Assembly: GCF_016464305.1 (NCBI RefSeq)
Contig: NZ_JAEIOJ010000002.1
Span: 1 to 64,000, forward strand
Direction of reading: 5' to 3'
DNA length: 64,000 nucleotides
Source of the DNA: Umezawaea beigongshangensis
GTDB taxonomy: Bacteria > Actinomycetota > Actinomycetes > Mycobacteriales > Pseudonocardiaceae
Shown here: in pieces, positions 25,104 through 33,870 of the stretch
How the letters are laid out: each line of letters opens with the position of its first letter
Position numbering within the stretch: position 1 is the first letter of the stretch
Notes under the pieces: model-generated
The model's database searches: none
Told to the model about the DNA's origin: nothing
The model's input: only the letters and a program-made list of their open reading frames with translations
Made by a program: the position numbers and the translations under genes

Positions 25104-26762
25104 ATGGGCAAGCCCGTCCTGCTGACCGTCGACGACGACCCGAGCGTGTCCCGCGCGGTCGCCCGCGACCTGCGTCGGCGCTACGGCGAGGAGTTCCGCA
25201 TCGTCCGCGCGACCTCCGCGCAGGAGGCGCTGGACGCGCTCAAGGAGATCAAGCTGCGGGGCGAGCCGGTGGCCGCGGTGCTCGCCGACTACCGGATGCC
25301 GGTCATGGACGGCATCGAGTTCCTGGAGCAGGCGATGGACCTGTTCCCGCTGGCCCGGCGGGCGCTGCTCACCGCGTACGCCGACACCGACGCGGCGATC
25401 CAGGCGATCAACGTCGTCGACGTGGACCACTACCTGCTCAAGCCGTGGGACCCGCCGGAGGAGAAGCTCTACCCGGTGGTCGACGCGCTGGTGGAGACGT
25501 GGCGGTCCACCGACGACCGGTCCGTGGAGGAGATCAAGGTCGTCGGGCACCGCTGGTCGGCCAGGTCGTTCGCCTGCCGCGACTTCCTGGCTCGCAACGC
25601 CGTGCCCTACCGGTGGTACAGCGTGGACGAGCCGGAGGGCGAGCGGCTCGTGCAGGCCGCCGGTGGCCGCGCGGAGGACATCCCGCTGGTGGTGACGCCC
25701 GACGGGCAGGCGCTGGTGTGCCCGACGGAGAGCGAGATCGCCACCGCGGTGGGCCTGTCGGTCGACCCGGTGCAGGAGTTCTACGACCTGATCGTCGTCG
25801 GCGGCGGCCCGGCGGGGCTGGGCGCGGCGGTGTACGGCGCGTCGGAGGGCCTGCGCACGGTGCTGGTGGAGCGGCACGCGACCGGCGGCCAGGCCGGGCA
25901 GAGCTCCCGCATCGAGAACTACCTCGGCTTCCCGGACGGCGTGTCCGGCGCGCAGCTCACCGACCGGGCCCGGCGGCAGGCGCTGAAGTTCGGCGCGGAG
26001 GTGCTGTCGGCGCGCGACGTGGTGTCGCTGGAGGCGCGCGGCTCGGCCCGCGTCGTGCACTTCGGCGACGGCTCGGAGATCTCGGCGCACTCGGTGATCC
26101 TCGCGACGGGCGTGTCCTACCGGAGCCTGGACGCGCCGGGCGTGCGGGAGCTCACCGGACGTGGCGTGTACTACGGCTCGGCGATGACGGAGGCACCCGG
26201 CTGCATCGGGCAGGACGTCTACGTCGTGGGCGGCGCGAACTCGGCGGGGCAGGCGGCGGTGTTCTTCTCCCGGCACGCCCGCACGGTCACGCTGGTGGTG
26301 CGCGGCCCGTCGTTGCAGGCGTCCATGTCGCACTACCTGATCGAGCAGCTCGACGCCCTGGAGAACGTCGTGGTGCGGTCGGGCACGGTCGTGGACGAGG
26401 CGCACGGCAGCGACCACCTCCAGCAGCTCACGCTGCGGTCGGTGGAGACGGGCGAGACGGAGAAGGTGGAGACGGGACACGTGTTCGTGTTCATCGGCGC
26501 AGCGCCCCGCACCGAGTGGCTCGACGGCGTGGTGCACCGCGACGAGCGCGGTTTCGTCCGCACCGGCCCGGACCTGCTGGTGGACGGGAAGCGCCCGCCG
26601 GGCTGGACCGTGCCGCGCGACCCGTACTACCTGGAGTGCAGCGTGCCCGGCGTGTTCGTGGCGGGCGACGTGCGGGCGGACTCGGTCAAGCGGGTGGCCT
26701 CGGCGGTGGGTGAGGGCGCGATGGCCGTGACCCTCGTGCACAGGTTCCTGGAGGAGCGGTGA
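25104..26762 (+). CDS. Response-regulator / thioredoxin-like / thioredoxin-reductase-like fusion
   Basis: The 552-residue protein joins three parts. Residues 1-130 form a receiver domain with phospho-acceptor Asp62 in ADYRMPVMDG and Lys in LLKPWDP. Residues 142-220 resemble a thioredoxin/glutaredoxin fold (HRWSARSFACRDFLARNAVP) with a single Cys. Residues 226-552 are a thioredoxin-reductase-type flavoprotein: LIVVGGGPAGLGAAVYGASE, ATGGQAGQSSRIENYLGFP, YVVGGANSAGQAAVFF, VAGDVRADSVKRVAS. Where thioredoxin reductase has CxxC, this has GCIGQ with one Cys367, so disulfide exchange must differ or be absent. It overlaps the kinase gene by 4 bp, indicating a two-component redox output in which phosphorylation could gate a flavin reaction. 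Confidence 0.9.
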   Translation: MGKPVLLTVDDDPSVSRAVARDLRRRYGEEFRIVRATSAQEALDALKEIKLRGEPVAAVLADYRMPVMDGIEFLEQAMDLFPLARRALLTAYADTDAAIQAINVVDVDHYLLKPWDPPEEKLYPVVDALVETWRSTDDRSVEEIKVVGHRWSARSFACRDFLARNAVPYRWYSVDEPEGERLVQAAGGRAEDIPLVVTPDGQALVCPTESEIATAVGLSVDPVQEFYDLIVVGGGPAGLGAAVYGASEGLRTVLVERHATGGQAGQSSRIENYLGFPDGVSGAQLTDRARRQALKFGAEVLSARDVVSLEARGSARVVHFGDGSEISAHSVILATGVSYRSLDAPGVRELTGRGVYYGSAMTEAPGCIGQDVYVVGGANSAGQAAVFFSRHARTVTLVVRGPSLQASMSHYLIEQLDALENVVVRSGTVVDEAHGSDHLQQLTLRSVETGETEKVETGHVFVFIGAAPRTEWLDGVVHRDERGFVRTGPDLLVDGKRPPGWTVPRDPYYLECSVPGVFVAGDVRADSVKRVASAVGEGAMAVTLVHRFLEER

Positions 26763-28180
26763 GCACGTCGGGGCTGCTGTCGCACGAGGACCTGCGGGCG
26801 CTGTTCCTGTTCGAGCAGCTCGACGACGAGCAGCTCGACTGGATCGTCGACAACGGCGACGTGGTGGAGCACCCGGCGGGCGCGGAGGTCGCCCGCGAGG
26901 GCGAGACCGCCGAGTGCTTCTACGTCCTGCTCGACGGCGAGATCCGGCTCAGCCGGGCCGTGCGGGGCGACGACGTGGAGCTGATGCGCGGGAGCCGGGC
27001 CGGGGTGTACGCGGGCGCGACGCAGTTCTACCTGGGCGACCAGGTGACGCAGACGTACTCGGCGACGCTGCGCGCGCTGACCGACGTGCGCCTGCTGGCC
27101 CTGCCCGCGCCGCAGTTCGCGGCGGCGTTCAGCCGGTGGTTCCCGATGGCCGTGCACCTGTTGCAGGGCATGTTCGTGGGCATCCGCAACAGCGACGAGA
27201 TCGTGGGCCAGCGGGAGAAGCTGCTGGCCCTGGGCAAGCTGTCCGCGGGGTTGATGCACGAGCTGAACAACCCGGCCGCCGCGGCGGCGCGGGCGACGCA
27301 GGCGCTGCGCGAGCGGGTGGCCGGGATGCGCTCGAAGCTGGCGAAGCTCGCCGACGGGCGCATCGACGGCGAGCAGCTGCGCACGCTCACCGAGTTGCAG
27401 GACGACTTCGTGGAGACCGTGCGCGACGCTCCTCCCCTCTCTGCGCTGGAGACCTCCGACCGGGAGGACGAGCTGGGCGAGTGGCTCGACGAGCGCGGCA
27501 TCGCCGGGAGCTGGGACCTGGCGGCGGTGTTCGTCGGCGGCGGCCTGGACACCTCGGCGCTGACGCGGGTCGAGCGGACCGTGGCGGAGACGTTCCTCGA
27601 ACCGGCCCTGCGGTGGCTCGCCTACACCGTCGAGACCGAGACGATCATGTCCGAGCTGATCGACGCCAGCGGGCGCATCTCCACGCTGGTCGGCGCGGCC
27701 AGGCAGTACTCCCAGATGGACCGGGCGCCGTCGCAGGTCGTGGACCTGCACGAGGGCCTGGACTCGACGCTGGTGATGCTGGGCCGCGACATCGGGCCCG
27801 GCATCGACGTGGTGAAGGACTACGACCGCACGCTGCCCCGCCTGCCGGTGTACTCGGCGGAGCTGAACCAGGTGTGGACGAACCTGATCGACAACGCCGT
27901 GGACGCGATGGGCGACCGCGGCACGCTGACGGTCCGCACCGCGAGGGAGGGCGGCGACGTGCTGGTGGAGATCGGCGACACCGGCCCCGGCGTGCCGCCC
28001 GATCTGCGGCGGCGCGTCTTCGAGCCGTTCTTCACCACGAAGGGCGTCGGAGAGGGCACCGGCCTGGGGCTGGACGTGTCGTGGCGGATCGTCGTGACCC
28101 GGCACGGCGGGGACCTGCGGGTCGTGTCGGAGCCGGGTGACACCCGCTTCCAGGTGCGCCTGCCGCTGCCCGCCGCCTGA
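26759..28180 (+). CDS. Sensor histidine kinase with N-terminal cyclic-nucleotide-binding-like domain
   Basis: The 473-residue cytosolic protein starts with a CRP-like sensor (FEQLDDEQLDWIVDNGDVVE, FYVLLDGEIRLSR, YAGATQFYLGD), then the phospho-acceptor helix LGKLSAGLMHELNNPAAAAA with His167, a long helical insert, and an ATPase domain with the N box WTNLIDNAVDAM, GDTGPGVP and the G2 box GEGTGLGLDVSW. It has no membrane segment. GTG 26759 overlaps the stop of the receiver-flavoprotein gene (GTGA), so the two are translationally coupled and almost surely a signalling pair. The ligand could be a cyclic nucleotide or another small effector; the sensor loop lacks an obvious cAMP phosphate-binding RxS motif. 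Confidence 0.9.
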   Translation: MSTSGLLSHEDLRALFLFEQLDDEQLDWIVDNGDVVEHPAGAEVAREGETAECFYVLLDGEIRLSRAVRGDDVELMRGSRAGVYAGATQFYLGDQVTQTYSATLRALTDVRLLALPAPQFAAAFSRWFPMAVHLLQGMFVGIRNSDEIVGQREKLLALGKLSAGLMHELNNPAAAAARATQALRERVAGMRSKLAKLADGRIDGEQLRTLTELQDDFVETVRDAPPLSALETSDREDELGEWLDERGIAGSWDLAAVFVGGGLDTSALTRVERTVAETFLEPALRWLAYTVETETIMSELIDASGRISTLVGAARQYSQMDRAPSQVVDLHEGLDSTLVMLGRDIGPGIDVVKDYDRTLPRLPVYSAELNQVWTNLIDNAVDAMGDRGTLTVRTAREGGDVLVEIGDTGPGVPPDLRRRVFEPFFTTKGVGEGTGLGLDVSWRIVVTRHGGDLRVVSEPGDTRFQVRLPLPAA

Positions 28181-28190
28181 CGCCGTCGCC

Positions 28191-28236
28191 GGTGACGGTC
28201 GGGCGTCGGGGACACTGTGGACGCCCGACCGTCACC
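28191..28236. terminator. 17-bp hairpin after the sensor kinase gene
   Basis: Arms 28191-28207 and 28220-28236 are exact reverse complements with a 12-base loop, starting 10 nt after the kinase stop. It separates the two-component genes from the HAD gene. Confidence 0.82.
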
Positions 28237-28254
28237 ACCCCTCCCGGAGAGAAC

Positions 28255-28914
28255 ATGATCGAGATTCCCTGCGACGGCCTGCTGTTCGACAACGACGGCG
28301 TGCTCGTCGACTCGGACGCGGGAGTGCGCGCCGCCTGGGGACGCTGGGCGACCGATCGCGGCCTGGACCCCGACGAGGTCAACGAGATGGTGCACGGCCG
28401 CCGTGCCGCGGACACCGTGGCGCTGCTCGTCGCCGAGGCGGGACGGGCCGCCGCGCTGCACGAGGTCACCGAGCTGGAGCTGGCCGAGGCCGAGGGCACG
28501 ACCGAGATCCCCGGCGCGGGCGCGCTGCTGCGGTCGCTGCCTCCGCACGTGTGGGCGGTCGTCACCTCCGGGGTGGCCCCGCTGGCGAAGGCGCGGATCA
28601 GCGCGGCCGGACTCCCCGCGCCGACCGTGGTCGTGACCGCCGAGGACGTGGCCGAGGGCAAGCCCGCGCCGGACTGCTACCTGGCCGCGGCGCGCGCGCT
28701 GGGCGTCGACCCGGCTCGCGCCGCGGTGCTGGAGGACAGCGGCGCCGGGATCGCGGCGGGTCGCGCCGCCGGTGCCGGGGCGCTCGTGGGCGTGGGCGTG
28801 CGCGGCCTGGAGACGGACGCGGACGTCGTGGTGCGCGACCTGAGCGGACTGAGCTGGGCGGACGGTGTGCTGCGGGTGGCGCAGGACTCCGTGCTGCGGG
28901 CCGGGCGGCGGTGA
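28255..28914 (+). CDS. HAD-superfamily phosphatase (glycerol-3-phosphatase/phosphoglycolate-phosphatase-like)
   Basis: Hydrolyses small phosphate monoesters in the cytoplasm. The 219-residue protein has motif I LLFDNDGVLVDSD, where the family's DxD appears as DND, motif II VVTSGV, Lys in EGKPAPDCYLAAA and motif IV VLEDSGAGIAAGRAAG. The small helical cap fits HAD subfamily IA. ATG 28255 follows CCGGAGAGA. The preceding hairpin means it is probably expressed on its own. Sugar phosphates are plausible substrates given the neighbourhood, but this is not shown by sequence. Confidence 0.9.
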   Translation: MIEIPCDGLLFDNDGVLVDSDAGVRAAWGRWATDRGLDPDEVNEMVHGRRAADTVALLVAEAGRAAALHEVTELELAEAEGTTEIPGAGALLRSLPPHVWAVVTSGVAPLAKARISAAGLPAPTVVVTAEDVAEGKPAPDCYLAAARALGVDPARAAVLEDSGAGIAAGRAAGAGALVGVGVRGLETDADVVVRDLSGLSWADGVLRVAQDSVLRAGRR

Positions 28915-29023
28915 GGCGGTTCCGGCGCCGTCTGCGGAGCACCCGGTCGGGTCGCCGGTCGGGTCGCCCAGCTCCAGGCGGAGCGAGGCTCGTGCGGTGC
29001 CCGCCAGCCGTCCGGGCACGGCC

Positions 29024-30139
29024 CTAGAGGCGGCTCGTGTCGGCCGGGACGCCCAGGGCGACCTTCGCGTAGACCTCGAACAGGCGGCGCGAGACGATGG
29101 CGTGCTGCCCGGCGACGTGCGCGTCGCGCAGGCAGCGCTGGAGCACCGACGACTCGAACACCGCACTGCCGCCGCCGGTGAGGAACGCCAGCCTGGCCAC
29201 CTCGGACGACTCGGCGGCGGCGTGCGAGCACGCCAGGCGCAGCCGGGCCCGCCGCCCCTCCGGCAGCGCGCGCCCGGCCACGGCCTCGGCCCAGCAGAGC
29301 GCGGTCTCCTCGCGCAGGAACGCCCCGGCCGCGGACAGCCTGGCCTCGGCGGTGGCCAGGTCGAGCTGCGCGCCGGTCTGCTCGGCCAGCCGGACCGTGG
29401 TGTGCGCGGGCGTCTTGTCCGCGGCCAGCGCCGCGATCTCGTCGACCGCCCGGCGGGCGATGCCCAGGCACACCGCCGCGACGCCGAGGGCGAGGAACGT
29501 GAAGTGCGGGAACAGCGGCAGCGCGCCCTCGACGACCGGGCGGCCCGCCGGTGGCCACGCCGTGCGGCGGTCGGGCACCACCACGCCGTCCACGGAGAAC
29601 TCGTGCGAGCCCGTGGCGCGCAGCCCGGCCGCGTGCCACGTGTCGTGCACGCGCACGTCCTCGGCGCGGAAGACGGCCAGTCGCGGCCCGCCGGGCAGCA
29701 GCACACCGCCGACGACGGCCGTCGCGTGCGGCACCGCGCTCCCCCAGCCCCAGCGGCCGTGCACGAGGTGGCCGCCGTCGACCGCCTCACCCGCGCCCTG
29801 CGGCGCCGCGGTGCCCGCGATCACCGCGGCCGGGTCGCCGAAGACCTCGTCCGCGCCGTCCTCGGGCAGGAACCAGGCCAGCGAGGAGGTGGCGCTGGTC
29901 GTCATCACGCACCAGCCCGTGGAGCCGTCGGCGCGCGACACCTCCTGGAGCAGGTCGATCCACGCCGGCAGGTCCAGCTCGGCGCCGCCGTGCCGGGCGG
30001 GCGCGAGGGCGCGCAGCACTCCCGAGCCGACGAGCGCGTCCCACACCTCGTCGGTGAGCCGCCGCGCCGCCTCCGCCCCGGCGGCGTGCTCCCGAATCGT
30101 CGGCAGCAGTTCCAGTACCCGCTCGCGCACGTCGTCCAC
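29024..30139 (-). CDS. Acyl-CoA-dehydrogenase-fold flavin monooxygenase (HsaA-like)
   Basis: The 371-residue protein has the all-helical/beta acyl-CoA dehydrogenase fold with type-2 C-terminal domain: APARHGGAELDLPAWIDLLQ, GSTGWCVMTTSATSSLAWF, DGRW-type beta region HGRWGWGSAVPHA, and helices TGGGSAVFESSVLQRCLRD and DAHVAGQHAIVS. These features match flavin-dependent hydroxylases such as HsaA and related biosynthetic oxygenases rather than true acyl-CoA dehydrogenases; such enzymes receive reduced flavin from a separate reductase, not seen nearby. GTG 30139 starts the normal first helix (DDVRERVLELLPTIREHA); a start at 30214 would add an Arg-rich segment. Confidence 0.82.
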   Translation of the reverse strand: MDDVRERVLELLPTIREHAAGAEAARRLTDEVWDALVGSGVLRALAPARHGGAELDLPAWIDLLQEVSRADGSTGWCVMTTSATSSLAWFLPEDGADEVFGDPAAVIAGTAAPQGAGEAVDGGHLVHGRWGWGSAVPHATAVVGGVLLPGGPRLAVFRAEDVRVHDTWHAAGLRATGSHEFSVDGVVVPDRRTAWPPAGRPVVEGALPLFPHFTFLALGVAAVCLGIARRAVDEIAALAADKTPAHTTVRLAEQTGAQLDLATAEARLSAAGAFLREETALCWAEAVAGRALPEGRRARLRLACSHAAAESSEVARLAFLTGGGSAVFESSVLQRCLRDAHVAGQHAIVSRRLFEVYAKVALGVPADTSRL

Positions 30140-30233
30140 GCTTGGATCTTGCCCCGGACGACGGTCGCCCGTCAGGCGATCGGGGAAGTCGCGGCGGGCC
30201 CGCTCGGCCGACACCCCTCGCGAGCCGCCGGCG

Positions 30234-31406
30234 TCAGAGGACGTCCAGGGCCGCGCTGAAGTCGGCGACCAGGTCGGTCGGGGCCTCCAGCCCCACCGAG
30301 ACGCGGACCGCCGCGGGCGAGATGCCCGCCGCCTCCAGCGCGGTGTCGTCCAGCTGCCGGTGGCTCGTGGTGGCCACGTGGCTCACCACCGTCGTCGTGC
30401 CGCCCAGCGACGGCACGACGCGGGCCAGGCGGAGGCCGTCGCACAGCGCCGCCGCGGCGGCCCGGCCACCGCGCGGGGACACCGTGACGACACCGCCGAA
30501 CCGGCCGTCGTCGAACAGCTCCTTCGCCAGCGCGTGATCGGGGTGCTCCTCCAGGGACGGGTGCAGCACCGACTCGACGGCCGGGTGGCCGCGCAGCGCG
30601 GCGGCCAGCGCGACCGCGGTGCCGTTCTGCCGCTCCACGCGCAGCGGCAACGTCCGGAGACCGCGCAGCAGCAGGAACGCCTCGTCGGGGGCCAGCGAGC
30701 CGCCGAGGTCGACCCGCACCTGCCGCACCCGCGCCAGCAGATCCGGCGAGCCGGCCACGACACCGCCCGTGGCGTCGCCGTGCCCGCCGAGGTACTTCGT
30801 GGCCGAGTGGACCACCAGGTCGGCGCCCAGCTCCAGCGGGCGGCACACGAGGGGGGTCGCGAAGGTGGAGTCCACGACGAGCACCGCACCGGCCCGGCGC
30901 GCGACGGCGGCGTACGCGGGCAGGTCCGCCACGCGCAGCACCGGGTTGGACAGCGTCTCGCAGAACAGCACCCGCGTGGCCGGGGTCGTGGCGGCGGCGG
31001 CCTCCGCCGGACCGTCCACGAAGGACACCGCGACGCCCCAGCGGGGCAGCAGGCGGGCGAGCAGGTGGTGCGTTCCGCCGTAGAGGTGCTTCTGCGCCAC
31101 GACGTGGTCGCCCGCCGAGAGCAGCGCGAGCAGCGTCGTGCTGATCGCCGCCGAACCGGAGGCGAACGGCTGACCGGCCGCCGCGCCCTCCAGCTCGGCC
31201 ACGGCCACGGCGAACGCGTCGCTGGTGGGGTTGTCGATGCGGCTGTAGGAGTAGCCGGGTTCCTCGTCGCCGATGACGGCGGCGAACTCCGCCGAGGTGG
31301 CGAACTCGAACGTCGAGGTCCGGTACACCGGCGGGGTCGACGGGCGGCCGACGGGAGTGGCCGGGGTGCGCGGGTGGACGGCTCGGGTGTGCGGGTCAGC
31401 AGCCAC
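30234..31406 (-). CDS. Cystathionine gamma-synthase/lyase-type PLP enzyme
   Basis: The 390-residue protein is a Cys/Met-metabolism PLP enzyme: YSRIDNPTSDAFAVAVAELE, GSAAISTTLLALLSAGDHVV, YGGTHHLL, CETLSNPVLRVADL, VVDSTFATPLVCRPLELGAD and the PLP lysine in HSATKYLGGHGDATGG. Substrate choice (O-acyl-homoserine, cystathionine or methionine) cannot be read from sequence. The GTG start lies inside the end of the rhodanese gene (11-bp overlap), so sulfur transfer and sulfur amino-acid metabolism are coupled here. A desulfurase/lyase producing sulfide or persulfide for the rhodanese is possible. Confidence 0.9.
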   Translation of the reverse strand: MAADPHTRAVHPRTPATPVGRPSTPPVYRTSTFEFATSAEFAAVIGDEEPGYSYSRIDNPTSDAFAVAVAELEGAAAGQPFASGSAAISTTLLALLSAGDHVVAQKHLYGGTHHLLARLLPRWGVAVSFVDGPAEAAAATTPATRVLFCETLSNPVLRVADLPAYAAVARRAGAVLVVDSTFATPLVCRPLELGADLVVHSATKYLGGHGDATGGVVAGSPDLLARVRQVRVDLGGSLAPDEAFLLLRGLRTLPLRVERQNGTAVALAAALRGHPAVESVLHPSLEEHPDHALAKELFDDGRFGGVVTVSPRGGRAAAAALCDGLRLARVVPSLGGTTTVVSHVATTSHRQLDDTALEAAGISPAAVRVSVGLEAPTDLVADFSAALDVL

Positions 31407-31854
31407 AGGACGCCCCCGCGGGCACGGCGGTGAGCGCGTCCACCGGACCCCGCAGCACGCCGTCGGCGGTGGCCACCGGCAGTCCCTCGCGGGCCCAGTA
31501 CTCGAAACCGCCGATCATCTCCTTGACGCGGTAGCCGAGCAGCGCGAACTCCAGCGCGGCTCGGGTGGCGCCGTTGCAGCCGGGGCCCCAGCAGTAGGTG
31601 ACGACGGTGGCGTCCCGGTCGACGAGCGCCTCCGCCTCGGCCGCGACACGCGCCGTGGGCAGGTGCAGCGCGCCGTCGACGTGACCGCGCGCCCAGCTCG
31701 CGTCGTCGCGGCTGTCCACGACCACGAGCCCGGCCACGCCCGCCGCGAGGTCGGCGGCGACGTCCGAGCAGTCGGTCTCGACCGCCAGCCTGGCGGCGAA
31801 GTGCCTGACGGCCTCGCGCTGATCCGCTGCGGGTACCCGCTTCACCGACGACAT
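31396..31854 (-). CDS. Rhodanese-like sulfurtransferase with C-terminal SCGC tail
   Basis: The 152-residue protein has one rhodanese domain: LVVVDSRDDASWARGHVDGA and the active loop TYCWGPGCNGATRAA with Cys88 as the probable persulfide carrier and Cys93 as a second thiol. The fold ends with MIGGFEYWAREGLPV. The protein then ends in ASCGC, a CxC pair that could accept sulfur or bind metal. ATG 31854 follows AGGAGGAGC. It is the first gene of a two-gene unit with the PLP enzyme and starts 134 bp after the end of the ebo operon. Confidence 0.88.
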   Translation of the reverse strand: MSSVKRVPAADQREAVRHFAARLAVETDCSDVAADLAAGVAGLVVVDSRDDASWARGHVDGALHLPTARVAAEAEALVDRDATVVTYCWGPGCNGATRAALEFALLGYRVKEMIGGFEYWAREGLPVATADGVLRGPVDALTAVPAGASCGC

Positions 31855-31987
31855 GCGGCTCCTCCTGCTGTTCCGGTTGGTTCCATCCTCGGGAGCGGGA
31901 GGGAGCCGGAACCAGTGGCAGGACTGCTGACCACCGTCAAGATGGCGCCACGGCGGCGCGGAGGCTCGGCCTCCGCGCCGCCGCACG

Positions 31988-32845
31988 TCAGAAGCGGAGG
32001 TTCGCCAGGTACTCGTACCCGACCTTCGCCGTCACCAGCGCGTCGGCGGGCTGGTCGTTCTCCACGACGTACTCGTCGACGCGGTGGTGCCACGTCTCCC
32101 GGAAGATCCGGGCGAAGTCGATCGTGCCGGTGCCGAGGTCGGCGAAGCTTCCGTCGGGCTTGCGGTCCTTGACGTGGTACTGCCGCACGCGCGGGAAGTT
32201 CTGCCGGAACACGTCGACGGGGTCGACGCCCGCCACGACGGCCCAGTACAGGTCCAGCTCCAGGTGCACGTCCCGGCGCGACGTGCCGCTGGTGATCACG
32301 TCGTAGGGGCGCTTCCCCTCCAGCACCTCGAACTCGTGGGCGTGGTTGTGGTAGCCCAGCTTCAGCCCGGCCCGGCGGAACACCTTCGACGCCGCGTCCA
32401 GGCGCTCGGTGAACGACACCCACTCCGCGAGCGTCGGGTAGTTCACGTACGGCACGACGACGTGGGTGTTGCGCAGCGTCTTCGCGTCGGCGATCACCTG
32501 GTTCAGGTCGCCGTCGATGCCCACGTGCGCGGACGTCGCCGCCAGCCGGTGCCGGCGCAGGATCTTCGCGAACTCCGCGGCGGTGCGGCCGTAGGTCCCG
32601 GCCAGCTCCACCCGGCGGTAGCCGATGTCGGCCAGCGCGGACAGCACGGGCTCCGGGTCGTCGCCCATGATCCCGCGCAACGTGTAGAGCTGGATGCTGA
32701 TGGCCTCGCGGGGCACGCGGCGGCCGTGCCACCCGTGCCCCCCGCCAGTGGCGGCGGCGGTGCCGGGCAGGGCGCCCGCGACACCGGCGGCTGCGGCTGC
32801 GCCGAGGGCGCCGAGAACTGCTCTTCTGGACGGGCTGTGCGTCAT
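31988..32845 (-). CDS. Tat-exported sugar phosphate isomerase/epimerase-like TIM barrel
   Basis: The 285-residue precursor begins with a Tat signal (SRRAVLGALGAAAAAGVAGA), then an AP-endonuclease-2-type TIM barrel: ISIQLYTLRGIMGDDPEPVL, GYRRVELAGTYGRTAAEF, HVGIDGDLNQVIADAK, LGYHNHAHEFEVLEGKRPYD, HLELDLYWAVVAGVDPVDV and YHVKDRKPDGSFADLGTG. The metal ligands Glu, Asp, His and Glu are in place. Relatives act on keto-sugars, hydroxypyruvate or inosose; an exported form suggests an extracellular free sugar rather than a phosphate. It lies 14 nt after the preceding isomerase, with AGAGGAC before ATG 32845, as the last gene of the operon. Confidence 0.88.
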   Translation of the reverse strand: MTHSPSRRAVLGALGAAAAAGVAGALPGTAAATGGGHGWHGRRVPREAISIQLYTLRGIMGDDPEPVLSALADIGYRRVELAGTYGRTAAEFAKILRRHRLAATSAHVGIDGDLNQVIADAKTLRNTHVVVPYVNYPTLAEWVSFTERLDAASKVFRRAGLKLGYHNHAHEFEVLEGKRPYDVITSGTSRRDVHLELDLYWAVVAGVDPVDVFRQNFPRVRQYHVKDRKPDGSFADLGTGTIDFARIFRETWHHRVDEYVVENDQPADALVTAKVGYEYLANLRF

Positions 32846-32859
32846 CGCGCGCTGTCCTC

Positions 32860-33870
32860 TCAGGATTCTTCTCGGGTGGAGAACGCCGCGTCGAAGGCCG
32901 CGGCGGGCGGGTCGAACACGAGCCCCCTGATGAACTGCACGGCCTCCTCGGCACCGCGCAGCCGGTCCATCCCGGCGTCCTCCCACTCCACCGAGATCGG
33001 GCCGCTGTAGCCGATGGCGTTCAGGGCGCGGAACGCCTGCTCCCACGGGACGTCGCCGTGCCCGGTGGACACGAAGTCCCAGCCGCGCCGGGGATCGGCC
33101 CACGCCAGGTGCGAGCCGAGGCGGCCGTTGCGGCCGTCGAACCGCTTCTTGGTGTCCTTGCAGTCGACGTGGTAGATCCGGTCGGCGAAGTCGAGGATGA
33201 AGCCGACCGGGTCGAGGTCCTGCCACACGAAGTGCGACGGGTCCCAGTTCAGGCCGAACGCGGGCCGGTTGTCCACGGCGTCGAGCGTGCGGCGGGTGGT
33301 CCAGTAGTCGTAGGCGATCTCCGACGGGTGCACCTCGTGCGCGAAGCGCACGCCCACCTCGTCGAACACGTCGAGGACCGGGTTCCAGCGGCGGGCGAAG
33401 TCGGCGTACCCGTCGTCGATCACCGCCTGCGAGACCGGCGGGAACATGGCCACGTACTTCCAGATCTTCGACCCGGTGAAGCCCACGACGGTGTCCACGC
33501 CGAGCTTCGCCGCGGCCCGCGCGGTGTCGGCCATCTCGGCGGCGGCCCGCTGCCGCACGCCCTCCGGTTCGCCGTCGCCCCAGATGCGGGCGGGCAGGAT
33601 GTTGCGGTGCCGCTCGTCGATCGGGTCGTCGCACACGGCCTGGCCGACGAGGTGGTTGGAGATCGTCCACACCTTGAGCCCGTGCGACTCCAACTGGGCG
33701 AGCTTCGCCGGGACGTAGTCCGGCTCGGCCAGCGCCCGGTCGACCTCGAAGTGGTCACCGGAACAGGCGATCTCCAGCCCGTCGTAGCCCCACCGGGCCG
33801 CGAGCGCGCAGACCTCCTCGAACGGCAGGTCGGCCCACTGTCCCGTGAACAGGGTGACGGGTCGGCTCAT
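32860..33870 (-). CDS. Sugar phosphate isomerase/epimerase (cytosolic TIM barrel)
   Basis: A 336-residue AP-endonuclease-2/xylose-isomerase-like barrel: [101 protein letters not shown] and [11 protein letters not shown], with the Glu/Asp/His/Glu metal site intact. Close relatives sit next to Gfo/Idh/MocA dehydrogenases in 3-keto-sugar and inositol pathways. ATG 33870 overlaps the stop of the EboF gene by one base (TGATG), with GGAG about 7 nt upstream, so it is cotranslated with the ebo genes. Confidence 0.9.
   Translation of the reverse strand: MSRPVTLFTGQWADLPFEEVCALAARWGYDGLEIACSGDHFEVDRALAEPDYVPAKLAQLESHGLKVWTISNHLVGQAVCDDPIDERHRNILPARIWGDGEPEGVRQRAAAEMADTARAAAKLGVDTVVGFTGSKIWKYVAMFPPVSQAVIDDGYADFARRWNPVLDVFDEVGVRFAHEVHPSEIAYDYWTTRRTLDAVDNRPAFGLNWDPSHFVWQDLDPVGFILDFADRIYHVDCKDTKKRFDGRNGRLGSHLAWADPRRGWDFVSTGHGDVPWEQAFRALNAIGYSGPISVEWEDAGMDRLRGAEEAVQFIRGLVFDPPAAAFDAAFSTREES

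Noticed and set aside
23889-26741. A 950-residue minus-strand open frame across the YdcF and response-regulator genes
   Set aside because: It crosses two genes with strong motifs on their own frames and has no recognisable content.
30200-32000. A SAM or cobalamin riboswitch for the PLP sulfur enzyme
   Set aside because: The enzyme gene begins inside the rhodanese gene and the 134-bp gap upstream of that shows no riboswitch core.
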